A program made the translations under genes and the position numbers. A model generated the notes under the pieces. That model did no database searches, was not told where the DNA came from, and saw only the letters and a program-made list of their open reading frames with translations. Positions 11,890 to 23,096 of a stretch of 64,000 bases of DNA are shown here, piece after piece; position 1 is the first letter of the stretch, and each line of letters starts with the position of its first letter. The stretch is from positions 76,585,179 to 76,649,178 of the forward strand of contig NC_084840.1 in the NCBI RefSeq assembly GCF_033115175.1. Direction: 5' to 3'. This DNA comes from Lepus europaeus. Lineage: Eukaryota; Chordata; Mammalia; Lagomorpha; Leporidae.

Positions 11890-12236
11890 TTTTTTTTTTT
11901 TTTTTTTAAGGTTTATTTATTTGAAAGGTGGAGTCTAACAAAGAGACAAAGAAAAGTCTTCCACCCACGGGTTCATTCCCCAAATATCCACCCACGGGTT
12001 CATTCCCCAAATATCCACAATGATCGGGGCTGGACCAAACCAAAGCCAGGAGTTTTCTTCCAGGTTTCTCGCACCGGGGGCAGGGGCCCAAGCACTTGAG
12101 CCATCTTCCCCTACCTTCCCTTGCCATTACCGGGGAGCTGGATCGGAAGTGGAGCAGCTAGGACTTGAACCAGCGCCCACAAAGGATCCTGGTGTTTTAG
12201 GTGGCACTTTACCTGCTGCACTACAACACCAGTCCC
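11890..12236 (-). repeat. C-repeat SINE with a 27-bp internal tandem duplication
   Basis: An antisense C-repeat. The segment around 11960-12013 is a perfect two-copy tandem of a 27-bp unit beginning 'tccacccacgggttc'. Other C-repeats here have a single copy of that segment. Confidence 0.85.
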
Positions 12237-12880
12237 TATAATGCCTTTTGTATTTTCTCTTGCCTAATGACTATTGCTAAAACTTCCAGTACTGTATGGA
12301 ATAAAAGTGGTGCAATGGACAACCTTGGCCAGTTAAAAATCTTACAGGAAATGCCTCCAGCTTTTCCCAACTCAGTATGCTGTTGACTGTGGGTAGTTTT
12401 CATTATTTTGAGATATGTTCTTTTTGTACCAGTTTGTAAGGGTTTTTTTTTTTTTATCATAAATGGATTTTTATGGAACATTTTCTCTGGGTGAGATGAC
12501 TATATAATTTTTATCCTTCATTCTGTTGATGTAATGTATTATGTTTATTGATTTGTGTGTGTTGAATCATCCTTGCATCCCTGGGATAATCCCCCCTGAT
12601 TGTAGTAAATATTCTTGTGCTGTTGAATTGGAATTGGTTGTATTGGGTTGAAAATTTTTATTATCTGTGCTCATCAAGGATATTGGTCTATGGTTTTCTT
12701 TTTGTTGTGTCTTTGATTTTGGCAATGCTCGCCTTGTAGAGTGAGTTTGAAAGAGTGTTCTCCTTGTCAAATTTTTTTTTTAATAGTTGGAGAAGAATTA
12801 GTGCTATTTCTTCCTTAAAAAGTTTTGTAGAACTCAGCAGTAAAGCTGTCTCATCCTGGTGTTTCTGTTTTTGCATTTTA
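12236..12880 (-). pseudogene. LINE-1 ORF2 reverse transcriptase fragment
   Basis: Minus-strand frames give 'RPISLMS', 'GIIPGMQG' and downstream 'APLLFHTVLEVLAIVIRQEK', which match the LINE-1 RT palm region. Frameshifts separate them. It is a dead fragment of the old LINE-1. Confidence 0.8.
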
Positions 12881-13556
12881 AAGATTTATTGTATTTGAAA
12901 GGCATATGATAGCAAGTAGGAGAGACAGAAATCATCCATCTGCTGGTTCAGTCCCCAATTGCCCTCAACAGCTGGGGCTAAGCCGTACCAGAGCCAGGAA
13001 TTCCATCCAAGTCTCCCATTCAGGCAGCAGGAACCCAAGTACCTGGACATCATCCACTGTTCCCTGATTGCACCAGTAAAAAGCTGGACAGAGGACTGGA
13101 GCTGCGCCGTAGTGGGTAAAGCTGCCGCCTGCAGTGCTGGCATCCCATGTGGGCTCTGGTTCAAGTCCCAGCTGCTCCACTTCGGATCTAGCTCTCTACT
13201 ATGGCCTGGGAAAGCAGTGGAAGATGGCCCAAGTTCTTGGGCCCTTGCACCTGCATGGGAGACCTGGAAGAAGCTCCTGGCTCCTGGCTTTGGATTGGCA
13301 TAGCTCTAGCCATTGGGGCCATTTTGGGAGTAAACCAGCAAATGGGAGACACCTCTCTCTCTGTGTGTGTCTCTCTCTCCCTCTCTCCCCCCGCCTGTTT
13401 GTCTGTAACTCTGCTTTCAGATAAATAAATCTTAAAAAAAAAAAAAAAACTGGACAGGAAGCATGGAGTAGCCTGGACGCAAACCAGGCACTCCAGTATA
13501 GGCTGCAGATGTCCCAAGTAGCTGCTCCTTAACCTGCTACAACACAGTACTGGTCC
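12879..13556 (-). repeat. C-repeat SINE, split by a second SINE
   Basis: The left part (12879-13091) starts 'aaagatttattgtatttgaa'. The right part (13450-13556) ends 'aacacagtactggtcc'. Together they make one antisense SINE with a sense SINE inserted between. Confidence 0.82.
13092..13449 (+). repeat. C-repeat SINE nested in another C-repeat
   Basis: Head 'gctgcgccgtagtgggtaaa', CT-rich segment, 'aaataaatctt' and A-tail. The host sequence 'agctggacag' / 'aactggacag' is duplicated at the two sides, which marks the insertion. Confidence 0.88.
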
Positions 13557-13992
13557 TAGGAGGCTTCAGTTTCAGAAGTTATTGGTTGGTTTGGAATTTC
13601 TGAGTCTTCATGATTCAGTTTTCATAGGTTACATATGTCAAGAAATATATCCATTGTTTTCTGGGTTTTCCAGTTTGTTGGCTTATAATGGTTCATAATA
13701 GTCCTTAATGCTTTTTATTGTATTTCTGTGACCTCAATTGTAGTATCTACTTTTTCATCTCTTTTTATTTATTTGAGTCTTATTTTCTTTTTCCTTTGGT
13801 TTTCTTTGATTTGTCAATTTTATCTTAAAAAAATATTCTGAGTTTGGAGTTTGATTTTTGAGGGGGCAGGTAGGATGTCTGGGTATCTGTTCCATGATAA
13901 AAGTCGAGTGTTGAAGTCTCCTGCTGTAATTTATTGAAGGTTATGTCTCCCTGTATATCTAAAAGTGTTGGCTTTATAAAATCGTGTGCTTC

Positions 13993-14360
13993 AGGGGTTG
14001 GTGCTGTGGTGTGATGGGTAAAGCTGCCTCCTATACCACCGGCATCCCATATGGGCACCAGTTCGAATCCCGGCTGCTCCACTTCCCATCCAGTGCCCTG
14101 CTAATGTGCCTGGGAAAACAGCAGAAGATGCCCAAGTCATTGGGCCCCTTCAGCCATGTGGGAGACCAGGATGAAGCTCCTGGCTTCAGCCTGACCCAGC
14201 CCTAGTCATTGTGGTCATTTGGGGGGTAAACCAACACATGAAGACTGACCGACTGACCTCTCTCTCTCTCTGTCTTTCTACCTCCCTCCCTTCTTCTGTC
14301 TTGCCCTCTCTGTAACTCTGACTTTCAAATAAATAAGTGAATAAATAAATCTTTAAAAAA
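13993..14360 (+). repeat. C-repeat SINE (CSINE2-like)
   Basis: Head 'ggggttggtgctgtggtg', intact B box 'cagttcgaatccc', tail 'caaataaataagtgaataaa'. Imperfect flanking repeat around 'tgtgtgc'. Confidence 0.88.
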
Positions 14361-14379
14361 ATGTTGTGTGCCCTAGCGT

Positions 14380-14645
14380 TAGGTGCATATACATTTGCAA
14401 TCATATTTTCTTGTTGAATTGATGTCTTCATCATATAATGACCCTCTTTTCTACGGTTTTGTCTTGAAGTCTGTTTTGTCTGAAATAAATACAGCCATTC
14501 CTGCTTGCTTTTGGTTTCCATTTGAGGGGAATATCCTTTTCCATCCTTTTATTTTGAGCCTGTGTGTGTGCTTGTGTGTGTGTTTATTGGTGAAGAGTTT
14601 CTTTGTAGGTGATAGATGGTCAGGATTTGTTTTTGTAGCCATTTA
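14380..14645 (-). pseudogene. LINE-1 ORF2 endonuclease fragment
   Basis: On the minus strand, 'KQAGMAVFISDKTDFKTKP' and, in another frame, 'EGHYMMKTSIQQENMIANVY' match the endonuclease part of LINE-1 ORF2. The frames shift between the two, so it is inactive. Confidence 0.78.
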
Positions 14646-14771
14646 ATCAATGTGTCTTTTAATTGGGAGATGTAGATCATTTATACTCAAGATTGTTATT
14701 GATGAGTAAGAATTTAGTTCTTGTTTTTTAAAAATTTATTCTGCATTGAATATTCTTTGTCCTTTTCTTCC

Positions 14772-15080
14772 TTTTTTTTTTTTAAGATTTATTTTATGTA
14801 TTTGAAAGACAGTGTTATAGAGAGAGAAAGATCTTCCATTCCGTTGGTTCACTCCCCAAATGACCACCATGGCCAGAGCTGAGCTAATCCAAGCCAGGAG
14901 CTTCTTCCGGGTCTCCCACGTGGTGCAGGGTCCCAAGGACTTGGGCCATCTTTCACTGCCATCCCAGGCCACAGCAGAGAGCTAGATCAGAAGTGGAGCA
15001 GCCGGGTCTCAAACCGGCACCCATATGAGATGCCGGCGCCTCAGGACAGGGCGTTAACCCACTGTGCCACAGCACTGGCC
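14772..15080 (-). repeat. C-repeat SINE, antisense
   Basis: 'aagatttattttatgtatttgaaag' to 'gtgccacagcactggcc'. Confidence 0.88.
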
Positions 15081-15230
15081 ACTCTCCTTATATGACTGGA
15101 ATATCTGTCTTCTGGTTCAGATACTCTTTCTTCTACTTGATCTTTTTTTGTTTATGCTTTCAGCTGTATTTTTTATTTGACTTACTGAGTTACTCATTTC
15201 CAATATATTTTTTAAGAATCAGGGTAGTGG

Positions 15231-15545
15231 TTTTTTTTTTTTTTTTTTTTTTAAGATTTATTTATTTTATTTGAAAAGCAGAGTTACAGAGAGACAGGCA
15301 GAGAGAGAGAGAAATCTTCCATCTGGTGGTTCACTCCCCAAATGGCATGAGTTGGGCCGACCTAAAGCCAGGAGCCAGGAGCTTCTTCTGAGTCTCCTAC
15401 ACTGGGTACAGGGGCCCAAGCACTTGGGCCGTCCTCTGCTGCTTTCCCAGGCCAAAGCAGAGAGCTGGATCGGAAGTGGAGCCGCCATATGGGATGTCGG
15501 TACTGCAGGCTGCGGCTTCACCTGCTACACCACAGCACTGGCCCC
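15231..15545 (-). repeat. C-repeat SINE, antisense
   Basis: Poly-T plus 'aagatttatttattttattt' to 'caccacagcactggcccc'. Flanks share roughly 'gggtagt'. Confidence 0.88.
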
Positions 15546-15556
15546 TCGGGGTAGTT

Positions 15557-15842
15557 TTTTTTTATTATTATTAATTTTTAATTTATTTGAAAGGCTTAGA
15601 GATACCGCCATTCGCTGACTCACTCTCAAAATGCCCACAAAAACCAGGGCTCACTCGGGCCAAAGCAAAGAGCCTGGAACTCAGTCTGGGTCTCAGGTGT
15701 AGAGGCAGGTACCCAACTACTTGCCTCCTCCCAGGGTGTGCATTAGTAGGAAGCTGGAATCTGGAACAGAGTTGGGACACAACGCACACACTCTGACATG
15801 GGATGCAGGCATCCCAGGTGGCAGCATTGCACTGAAGCTGTC
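15557..15842 (-). repeat. Old C-repeat SINE, antisense
   Basis: Diverged: 'aatttatttgaaaggcttag', 'ccaaagcaaagagcctggaa', 'ggtggcagcattgcact'. It lacks a clean head. Confidence 0.68.
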
Positions 15843-16398
15843 CCTGTTTCCAAAATTTTTCACTCAAGGTGTCTGTCTCCTTACTGAATTTCTCAGTCAT
15901 ATCAGACATTGTTTTCCTAATTTTGTATAATTGTCTGTATTCTTTTGTATCTCATTGAGTTTCCTTATAATCATTCTCTTAAATTCTTCATCATATATTT
16001 TCTTGGTATCTTTTACTTTGGAATTTATTGCTCAAGAGTTACAATTCTTCTTTGCGGGCATCATGTAACTTTTTTTCATACTTCTTGTATTCCTGCGTTA
16101 ATATTTGTGCATCTGGAGTATCAGTTGTCTCCATTTCTTTTAAAAAGGAGGCAGTCATGGCAAAAAGCTCCTTTCTGAAGATGAGTCTCTGAGTATCAGT
16201 TTGATAGGTTACTTTGCCCTTAGTTCCGGTGGGATGTTGTATTGTAATCTCCGTGTAGCTTTTTCCACCGTAACTGGTGGCAGCTAGGGTGCATCGTTCT
16301 CAGTCCTGGTAGTATTGCATGGCTTCCAGTGGTGCAGGTAAGCCCTCTCTTAACTTGGGACATCTTCCTGCTCTCTCTGTATGTATTTATCATTTTTT

Positions 16399-16710
16399 AC
16401 AAGATTTACTTTATTTATTTGAAAAACAGAATTACAGAGAGAGGTAGGGACAGAGAGAGAGGTCTTCCATCCTCTGGTTCACTCCCCAGATGGCTGCAAT
16501 GGCTGGAGCTCTGCCAGTCTGAAGCCAGGAGCCTCTTCCTGGTCTCCCATGTGGGTGCAGGGGCCCAAGCACTCGGGCCATCTTCTGCTTTCCCAGGCCA
16601 TAGCAGAGAGCAGGGTTGGAAGAGGAGCAGCTGGGACTAGAACCAGCGCCCATATGGGATTCCGGCACTTCAAGCCAGGGCTTTAACCTGCTGTGCCACA
16701 GCGCCAACCC
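16399..16710 (-). repeat. C-repeat SINE, antisense
   Basis: 'aagatttactttatttatttg' to 'gtgccacagcgccaaccc'. Flanks 'tatcatt' / 'tgtcatt' are weakly alike. Confidence 0.88.
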
Positions 16711-16869
16711 TGTCATTCTTAAATCATGTAATGAGCAAGAAGTTATTTTTGTTATTATATCTATTATTCAGATATTCTTACTCTAGATATTAGCAAATCT
16801 TAATTTCAAGTATGTTTTTTAAATGGATCAAAGTTAAAAGTTGCTTGTGAAATCATTCTGTTTTCTAAC

Positions 16870-17193
16870 TTTTTTTTTTAAGATTTGTTTATTTCAAAGT
16901 CAGAGTTATGGAGAGAGAGAAAGAGAGAGAAATCATCGACCTGATGGTTTACTCTCCAGATGACTGCAATAGCCAGTGCTGGACCAGGCCGAAGCCAGGG
17001 GTCAGGGGCTTCTTCCAGGTCTCTCACGTGGGTAGCAGAGGCCCAACCACTTGGGCCATCCTCTGCTGCTTTTCCCAGACCATTAACAGAGAGCTGGATC
17101 AGAAGTGAAGTAGCTGGAACATGAACTGGTGCCCAGGTGGGACGCCGGTATTGCAGGTGGTAGCTTTACCTGCTAGGCCACAGTGCCAGCCCC
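16870..17193 (-). repeat. C-repeat SINE, antisense
   Basis: 'aagatttgtttatttcaaag' to 'ggccacagtgccagcccc'. The duplication 'tgttttctaac' is visible on both sides (ending at 16869; starting at 17195). Confidence 0.9.
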
Positions 17194-17423
17194 TGTTTTC
17201 TAACATTTTTGAGATTGCTGTCTATGATTAGTACTTTTTCTTAAAGGGAATTAAAGATGTGTTGTATTCATTTTCTTAAGCTGTTTAAGTACTCAGGGTA
17301 CTGGACTGACCTCATCAAAATTCTGAAGGTTACTTGGGAGAGAAAATTTTACCTGTAGCTAAGTGACGGAACTATGATTTCATTTGTATCTCTGCTTTTA
17401 ATCTAGATACTGAATTGAACACT

Positions 17424-17711
17424 AGGGACCAGCATTGTGGAACAGCGGATAAAGCCGCTTCCTGTGACATCGGCATTCAGTGTTGGTGCCAGTTTGAGTC
17501 CCTGCTGCTCAACTTCCAATCCAGCTCCCTGCTAATGGCCTGAGAAAAGCAGAGGAAGATGGCCCAAGTGTTTGGGCCTCTGCCACCCATGGAGGAGACC
17601 TGGAAGAAGCTCCTGGCTTCGGCCTGGCCCAGCTCTAGCTGTTGCTGTATCTGAGGAGTGAACCAACAGGTGGACTTTCTCTGTCTCTTTCAAATAAATA
17701 AATAAATAATC
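17424..17711 (+). repeat. C-repeat SINE (CSINE2-like)
   Basis: 'gggaccagcattgtggaac' head to 'caaataaataaataaataat'. Its tail is the insertion site of the next element. Confidence 0.87.
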
Positions 17712-17965
17712 TTTTTTTTTTTTTTTTTAAGACAGGTAGAGTTATAGATAGTGAGAGAGAAAGAGAAAAAGGTCTTCCTTCTGTTGGTTCATCCCCCAAA
17801 TGGCTGCTATGGACGGCACCACGCCGATCCGAAGCCAGGAGCCAGGTGCTTCTCCTGGTCTCCCATGCGGGTGCAGGGCCCAAGGACTTGGGCCATCCTC
17901 CACTGCCTTCCCGGGCCACAGCAGAGAGCTGGACTGGAAGAGGAGCAACTGTGACTGGCGCCCAA
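17712..17965 (-). repeat. C-repeat SINE (CSINE3-like), antisense, head missing
   Basis: Poly-T plus 'aagacaggtagagttatag', body as far as 'gaggagcaactgtgactgg', then host 'cccaataaataatc', which copies the tail of the preceding SINE. It is 5'-truncated at insertion. Confidence 0.85.
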
Positions 17966-17992
17966 TAAATAATCATTAAAAAAAAAAATAGT

Positions 17993-18305
17993 GGGGCCAG
18001 CACTGTGGCGCAACAGATTAACACCCTGGCCTGAAGCGCCAGCATCCCATATGGGCGCCAGTTCAAGACCCAGCTGTTCCACTTCCAATCCAGCTCTCTG
18101 CTATGGCCTGGGATAGCAGTACATGGCCCAAGTGCTTGGGCCCTGCACCCGCATGGGAGACCAGGAAGAAGCACCTGGCTCCTGGCTTCGGATCAGTGCA
18201 GTGCCACCCATTTGGGGAGTGAACCAATGGAAGGAAGACCTTTCTCTCTGTCTCTCTCTCTCACTGTCTATAACTCTACCTGTCAAATTAGAAAAAAAAA
18301 AAAAA
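17993..18305 (+). repeat. C-repeat SINE, CSINE2 head with CSINE3-like tail
   Basis: The head is 'ggggccagcactgtggcgc' but the 3' part reads 'ggaagaagcacctggctcct' and 'actctacctgtcaaa', which are CSINE3 features. It may be an intermediate subfamily or a recombinant. Confidence 0.82.
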
Positions 18306-18571
18306 GATAAAAGGGCACAATCTCACCTGTGAAGAATTGCCTTAAAGCTTTACCCTGAATTGAATGAAGCCTTTAACTTTTGCTCTGTAGGAGTTGATAG
18401 GCATAAAGGAATGAGTTAAGCTAGATCATTAGGCAGTGACTAGACAGATCTAGAATGTGGGGCATTTTTTTTAGAAGACGGTGTCTAGGAAAAAAGGAAG
18501 GAGATGAAAATGGTGGTGGTGATTCAGGGAAGAGAGACTTCTAAGTCAAGACACTTAAAAAACAAATGTCT

Positions 18572-18908
18572 GGGCCGGTGCCGCGGCTCAATAGGCTAAT
18601 CCTCCACCTGCGGCTCCGGCACACTGGGTTCTAGTCCCAGTCAGGGCGCCGGATTCTGTCCCAGTTGCTCCTCTTCTAGTCCAGCTCTCTGCTGTGGCCA
18701 GGGAGTGCAGTGGAGGATGGCCCAAGTGCTTGGGCCCTGCACCCGCATGGGAGACCAGGAGAAGCACCTGGCTCCTGGCTTCAGATCAGCGCTGTGCACC
18801 GGTTGCAGCGGCCACTGGGGGGTGAACCAACGGAAAAAGGAAGAGCTTTCTCTCTGTCTGTCTCTCTCACTGTCCACTCTGCCTGTCAAACAAACAAACA
18901 AAAAAAAA
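18572..18908 (+). repeat. C-repeat SINE (CSINE3-like), first of three in a row
   Basis: 'gggccggtgccgcggctcaa' to 'ctgcctgtcaaacaaacaaac'. 'aaatgtctgg' is duplicated at its ends. Confidence 0.92.
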
Positions 18909-18913
18909 TGTCT

Positions 18914-19247
18914 GGGGGCCAGCGCTGTGGCATAGAAGATTGAAGCACTGGCCTGAAGCGCCGGCATCCCATATGGCGCCGGTTCAAGTCCCGGCTGCTC
19001 CTCTTTCGAACTGGCTCTCTGCTATGGCCTGGGAAGGCAGTGAAAGATGGCCCGGGTCCTTGGGCCCCTGCGCCCGCATGGGAGACCTAGAAAGAAGTTC
19101 CTGGCTCCTGGCTTTGGATCAGCTGAGCTCCAGCCATTGTGGTTATTTGGGGAGTGAACCACCGGATGGAAGACCTCCCTGCCTTACTTCCTCCCTCCCT
19201 CCCTATCTCTCTCTCTCTCTGTAAAAAAAAAAAAAAAAAAAAAAAAA
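18914..19247 (+). repeat. C-repeat SINE (CSINE2-like), second of three
   Basis: 'gggggccagcgctgtggcat' to a 25-base A-run, no 'aaataaat' tail. Inserted right behind the previous element. Confidence 0.91.
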
Positions 19248-19250
19248 TCT

Positions 19251-19503
19251 GGGGCCGGCACTTTGGCCTAGCAGGTAAAGCCACCGCCTCCAGTGCTGGC
19301 ATCCCATATGGGTGCCGGTTTGAGTCCTGGCTGCTCCACTTCCCATCCAGCTCTCTGCTATGGCCTGGAAAGCAGTAGACGATGGCCCAAATCCTTGGGC
19401 CCCTGCACCCACGTGGGAGACTCAGAAAAGGCTCCTGGCTTCAGATCTGCACAGCTCCGGCAGTTACAGCCAATTGGGGAATGAACCAGCAGATGGAAGA
19501 CCG

Positions 19504-19549
<46 letters not shown>

Positions 19550-19616
19550 CTTCACCTCTCCTATCTGTGTAACTCTGAGTTTCAAATAAGTGAATAAATC
19601 TTTTTAAAAAAAAAAA
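19251..19616 (+). repeat. C-repeat SINE (CSINE2-like), third of three
   Basis: 'ggggccggcactttggccta' to 'caaataagtgaataaatct'. It contains an expanded (CT)n run at about 19503-19547. Confidence 0.92.
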
Positions 19617-19719
19617 CTAACTTCTAGAACTTTGAGAAAAAAATTTTAAAACAATGTCTTTCAGAAACTTCGATAGGAACCCGATGTTTTAAAAAAATCA
19701 GATGTTTAAAAGATAGTTT

Positions 19720-20110
19720 GGGGCTGGCACTGTGGCATAGAGGGTAAAACTGCCACCTACAGTGGCGGCATCACTTAGGGGCACTGGTTCCAGTCCTGGC
19801 TGCTCCATTTCCAATCCAGCTCTCTGCTGTGGCCTGGGAAAGCAGCAGAGGATGGCCCAAGTACTTGTGCCCCTGCACCTGTGTAGGAGATCCAGAAGAA
19901 GTGCCTGGCTCCTAGCTTCAGATCAGCTCAGCTCCGGCCATTGCCACCAACTGGGGAGTGAACCAGTGGATGGAAGACTCTCTCTCTCTCTCTCTCTCCC
20001 TCTCCCTCTCTCCCTCTCTCCCTCTCTCCCTCTCTCCCTCTCTCACTCTTAGCCTCTCCTCTCTGTGTGTAGCTCTGACTTTCAAATAAATAAATAAATA
20101 TTTAAAAAAA
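19720..20110 (+). repeat. C-repeat SINE with expanded (CTCC) tract
   Basis: 'ggggctggcactgtggcata' to 'caaataaataaataaatat'. The pyrimidine tract (19977-20050) is expanded with repeated 'ctctccct'. Confidence 0.91.
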
Positions 20111-20490
20111 TAAAAACTACTTAGGGACAGCTTAGGAATTACTGAATTATTAATTTTGTTATGTGTGGTAATATAATAACGTGAGAAAGTTCCTTAGTTT
20201 TAGGGAATTAGGTATAAATGTCCTAATGTCACCAACTTTCAAAAGATTCAGAAAAAAAATAGTCGTATATGGTAAAGAAAATATGATAAAACATAAGCAA
20301 TGGTAGAATGTATATGAATGACATATTTTCTTTAAAAATTTTTTTCTATAAGTTCATAATACAAAAGGGCAGGATTGTATGTCCTAAAAGAGGGAAAATG
20401 ACACTTATCCTCAAGTATCTTTTTTGCCGAGGATATAAAACCATACCCATTCCTTGTGAAAGATACATACAACTTAAATTGTAATGTGCT

Positions 20491-20828
20491 GGGGCCGGTG
20501 CTATGGTGCAGCGGGTTAACGCCCTGGCCTGCAGTGCTGGCATCCCATATAGGCGCCGGTTCGAGATCCGGCTGCTCTACTTCCAATCCAGCTCTCCAAT
20601 CCCACCTATGGCCTGGGAAGGCAGTACAAGATAGCCCAAATCCTCGGGACCCTGCACCCATGTGGGAGACCTGCATGAAGCTCCTGGCTCCTGGCTCCGG
20701 ATCGGTGCAGCTCTGGCCGTTGCAGCCAACTGGGGAGTGAACCAGTGGATGGAAGACCTCTCTCTCTCTCTCTCTGCCTCTCATCTCTCTGTGTAACTCT
20801 GACTTTCAAATAATAAATAAATTTTAAA
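20491..20828 (+). repeat. C-repeat SINE (CSINE2-like), clean insertion
   Basis: Full length with an intact B box 'ggttcgagatcc'. Perfect target-site duplication 'aaattgtaatgtgct' at 20476-20490 and 20829-20843. Confidence 0.94.
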
Positions 20829-21148
20829 AAATTGTAATGTGCTACAGATTTGCTCTCCTGTGGTCTAAGGGAAGATCCAATGTAGAACTTTTTTTTGCAT
20901 GTTAATTTTACATGTAAGTTTAAATTTTACTGTAAGCCTCTCCAAAAAAATGGAAATCTGATGGTTTTTTTAAAAGGCCAAATAAAATCATATATGATTG
21001 TAGTAATTTAATTAAAAGGTGATTATTTTAAGGTTATTGTTTTCTCATGCCTCAAAGGTTTGTTAGATTAGAAAAAAAAATTTGCTACAAAGAATATGAA
21101 TTTTAATTTGAAACTTCAGTGTACTTCTCTTGTTTCTGATCATTTTAG

Positions 21149-21265
21149 AGCCAAAGAACAAAACAAAGTACAGTGCTTGCCCCAGTCATCGACCTGAAGC
21201 GAGGTGGCTCCTCAGATGATCGTCAAATTGTGGACACACCACCACATGTAGCAGCTGGGCTAAAG
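21149..21265 (+). CDS. RBM17: RBM17 exon 3
   Basis: Acceptor 'cattttag', donor 'gtaagc'. 117 nt, phase 0 to 0, residues 42-80 (SQRTKQSTVLAP...). It contains T71-P72, a known MAPK phosphorylation site of SPF45. Skipping it would keep the frame. Confidence 0.97.
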
Positions 21266-21737
21266 GTAAGCCCACACCTAATCTGTGACTTTGATACATA
21301 CACACACACATACCTGTTCTTAGAGGACCTTCAATTATGATGTTAAGCTGAGATGCAGCCTACCTGGGGAGAGATGTGTGTTCCAGAGCATTTAAGAAGA
21401 CCAGGAAAATGCTTCTGAAACCATAACATGTTGTTGTTCACAATGTGATCAGAAATGTAATCAGAATCTAAAGTTATTCTCAGTGATGACTACAAAAATG
21501 ATTACGCTGTCCATGGCTTGTTTGGTTCTTTCAAGTTTTATTTATGTTGTTTCTTTTAAGTTTTCCCAGAGGTATAGAAAAATTGAAATATTTGTTGTTG
21601 TTACTGTAAATAATCAAGAATTTTGCTTCAGAGTACAAGTGTCTTAAATGTTGTTTGGTGGTGGCTTATTGAAGAATAAATACTCTTGGGTATTAGGATA
21701 ATATAGTGCTAAACTAAAAGTTAAAAGTCATGATTCT

Positions 21738-22099
21738 TGCCGGCGCCACGGCTCAATACGCTAATCTCCGCTTGCGGCGCTGGCACACCTGGTTCTAGTC
21801 CCTGTCAGGGCACTGGATTCTGTCCCGGTTGGGGCACCAGATTCTGTCCCAGTTGCTCCTCTTCTAGTCCAGCTCTCTGCTGTGGCCCAGGAGTGCAGTG
21901 GAGGATGGCCCAAGTCCTTGGGCCCTGCACCTGCATGGGAGCACCTGGCTCCTGGCTTTGGATCAGTGAGGTGCACTGGCCGCAGCGCACCGGCCACAGC
22001 GGCCATTGGGGGGTGAACCAACGGAAAAGGAAGACCTTTCTCTCTCTCTCTCTCTCACTCTCACTCACTCTCACTGTCCACTCTGCCTGTCAAAAAAAA
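21738..22099 (+). repeat. C-repeat SINE (CSINE3-like) with internal duplication
   Basis: 'gccggcgccacggctcaata' to 'ctctgcctgtc' plus A-run, with duplication 'aaaagtcatgattct' at 21723-21737 and 22100-22114. 'gattctgtccc' occurs twice near 21815-21850, a short tandem duplication of the B-box-adjacent segment. Confidence 0.93.
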
Positions 22100-22181
22100 A
22101 AAAGTCATGATTCTGCTGCTACCTGACTGAGTCATCCTGGAAGATGTGGAGATAATATTTCGATGTTTTCATCTTTCTCAG

Positions 22182-22348
22182 GACCCTGTTCCCAGTGGAT
22201 TTTCTGCAGGAGAAGTTCTGATTCCCTTAGCTGATGAATATGATCCTATGTTTCCCAATGATTATGAGAAAGTAGTGAAGCGCCAAAGAGAGGAACGACA
22301 GAGACAGCGGGAGCTGGAAAGACAAAAGGAAATAGAGGAAAGGGAAAA
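22182..22348 (+). CDS. RBM17: RBM17 exon 4
   Basis: Acceptor 'tttctcag', donor 'gtaagg'. 167 nt, residues 81 to 136 (last codon split AA|G). The second half is an Arg/Glu/Gln-rich charged helix starting at K110, probably a coiled or single helix. Confidence 0.97.
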
Positions 22349-23082
22349 GTAAGGCTTTGTTTGGATTGGGGATCTTTTGCAGTTGAAATATTTATTAAAA
22401 TATTAGAGAATGAACTTCAGTGCTTAAGACTGAAATTGTCATGATTGGTCTGAGCAATCAACAGAAGGAATCAAATTTTTTTTCCGAGTTTGTATTTGTG
22501 ATGTCTCGGCATGTGAGCAGACTGAGTAAATTTCATTATAGACTCTGAAAACCTGAAATACGAATTTTGAATGATTCATTAGAAAAATAATTTTGAGATC
22601 TGATGTTGAAGGCATTTTTCCTGTGCGATGACTACTAGAAGTACCACGGTCTAAATGTTTCAAACTCCACTATTTTGGAGCAAGATTGAATTTCTTTAAA
22701 CTTACATGCATCTTTTTATTTTTAAAAAGTAGGGGTGGCAGGATTTTTTTTTTTTAAGTTTTTATGTTATTAAATAGTTTATTAAGTATTGCATTGTTAC
22801 TCATTTATTGAACCATTTGTAGAGAATTGAAACTATTAAATTATTACTATATTGATAGGCTTTAAAATAGAAAGTGGTAAATGTCAAGGAAGCTTTTCTT
22901 GCTAACTATACTTATGTACCTATTCATTTTTAGCTTTTGAGGTTTTCTCACTTTTCATGCTTTGCTGATTTTAATCTTCAAACAATTGTGTCCTTGTGTC
23001 CATCTGTGCCTTCCCCCTGCCCAATTTGTAATAATTTATTGTTTAAGAGGATTTGAATATTTTCTGGCCAGGAGGAGAGGCA
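22349..23082. other. RBM17 intron 4, unique part
   Basis: AT-rich intron with no repeat I can name. Confidence 0.4.
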
Positions 23083-23096
23083 AGATGATATCACAG

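Larger units (their letters stand above)
10620..16400 (-). mobile_element. Ancient antisense LINE-1, interrupted by many SINEs
   Basis: On the minus strand the pieces come in LINE-1 order, from high to low coordinates. A possible 5' region lies near 15.85-16.38 kb. An endonuclease-like part follows at 14.64-14.38 kb ('EGHYMMKTSIQQEN', 'NVYAPN'). A reverse-transcriptase part lies at 12.87-12.24 kb ('NHRPISLMS', 'GIIPGMQG', 'LLFHTVLEVLAIVIRQEK'). A 3' region lies at 11.5-10.6 kb, with the antisense text familiar from mammalian LINE-1 3' ends ('tatccattgatgg', 'gtgctgcagtaaacctggga'). Every frame is broken and at least nine SINEs have inserted, so it is long dead. Outer ends are approximate. Confidence 0.8.

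Noticed and set aside
19502-19547. Long CT run as a possible triplex or regulatory element
   Set aside because: It is the pyrimidine segment that every C-repeat carries, here expanded. No independent function is indicated.
20491-20828. tRNA-like A and B boxes
   Set aside because: They belong to C-repeat SINEs, which derive from a tRNA. There is no cloverleaf 3' half, so no tRNA gene is called here or in other copies.
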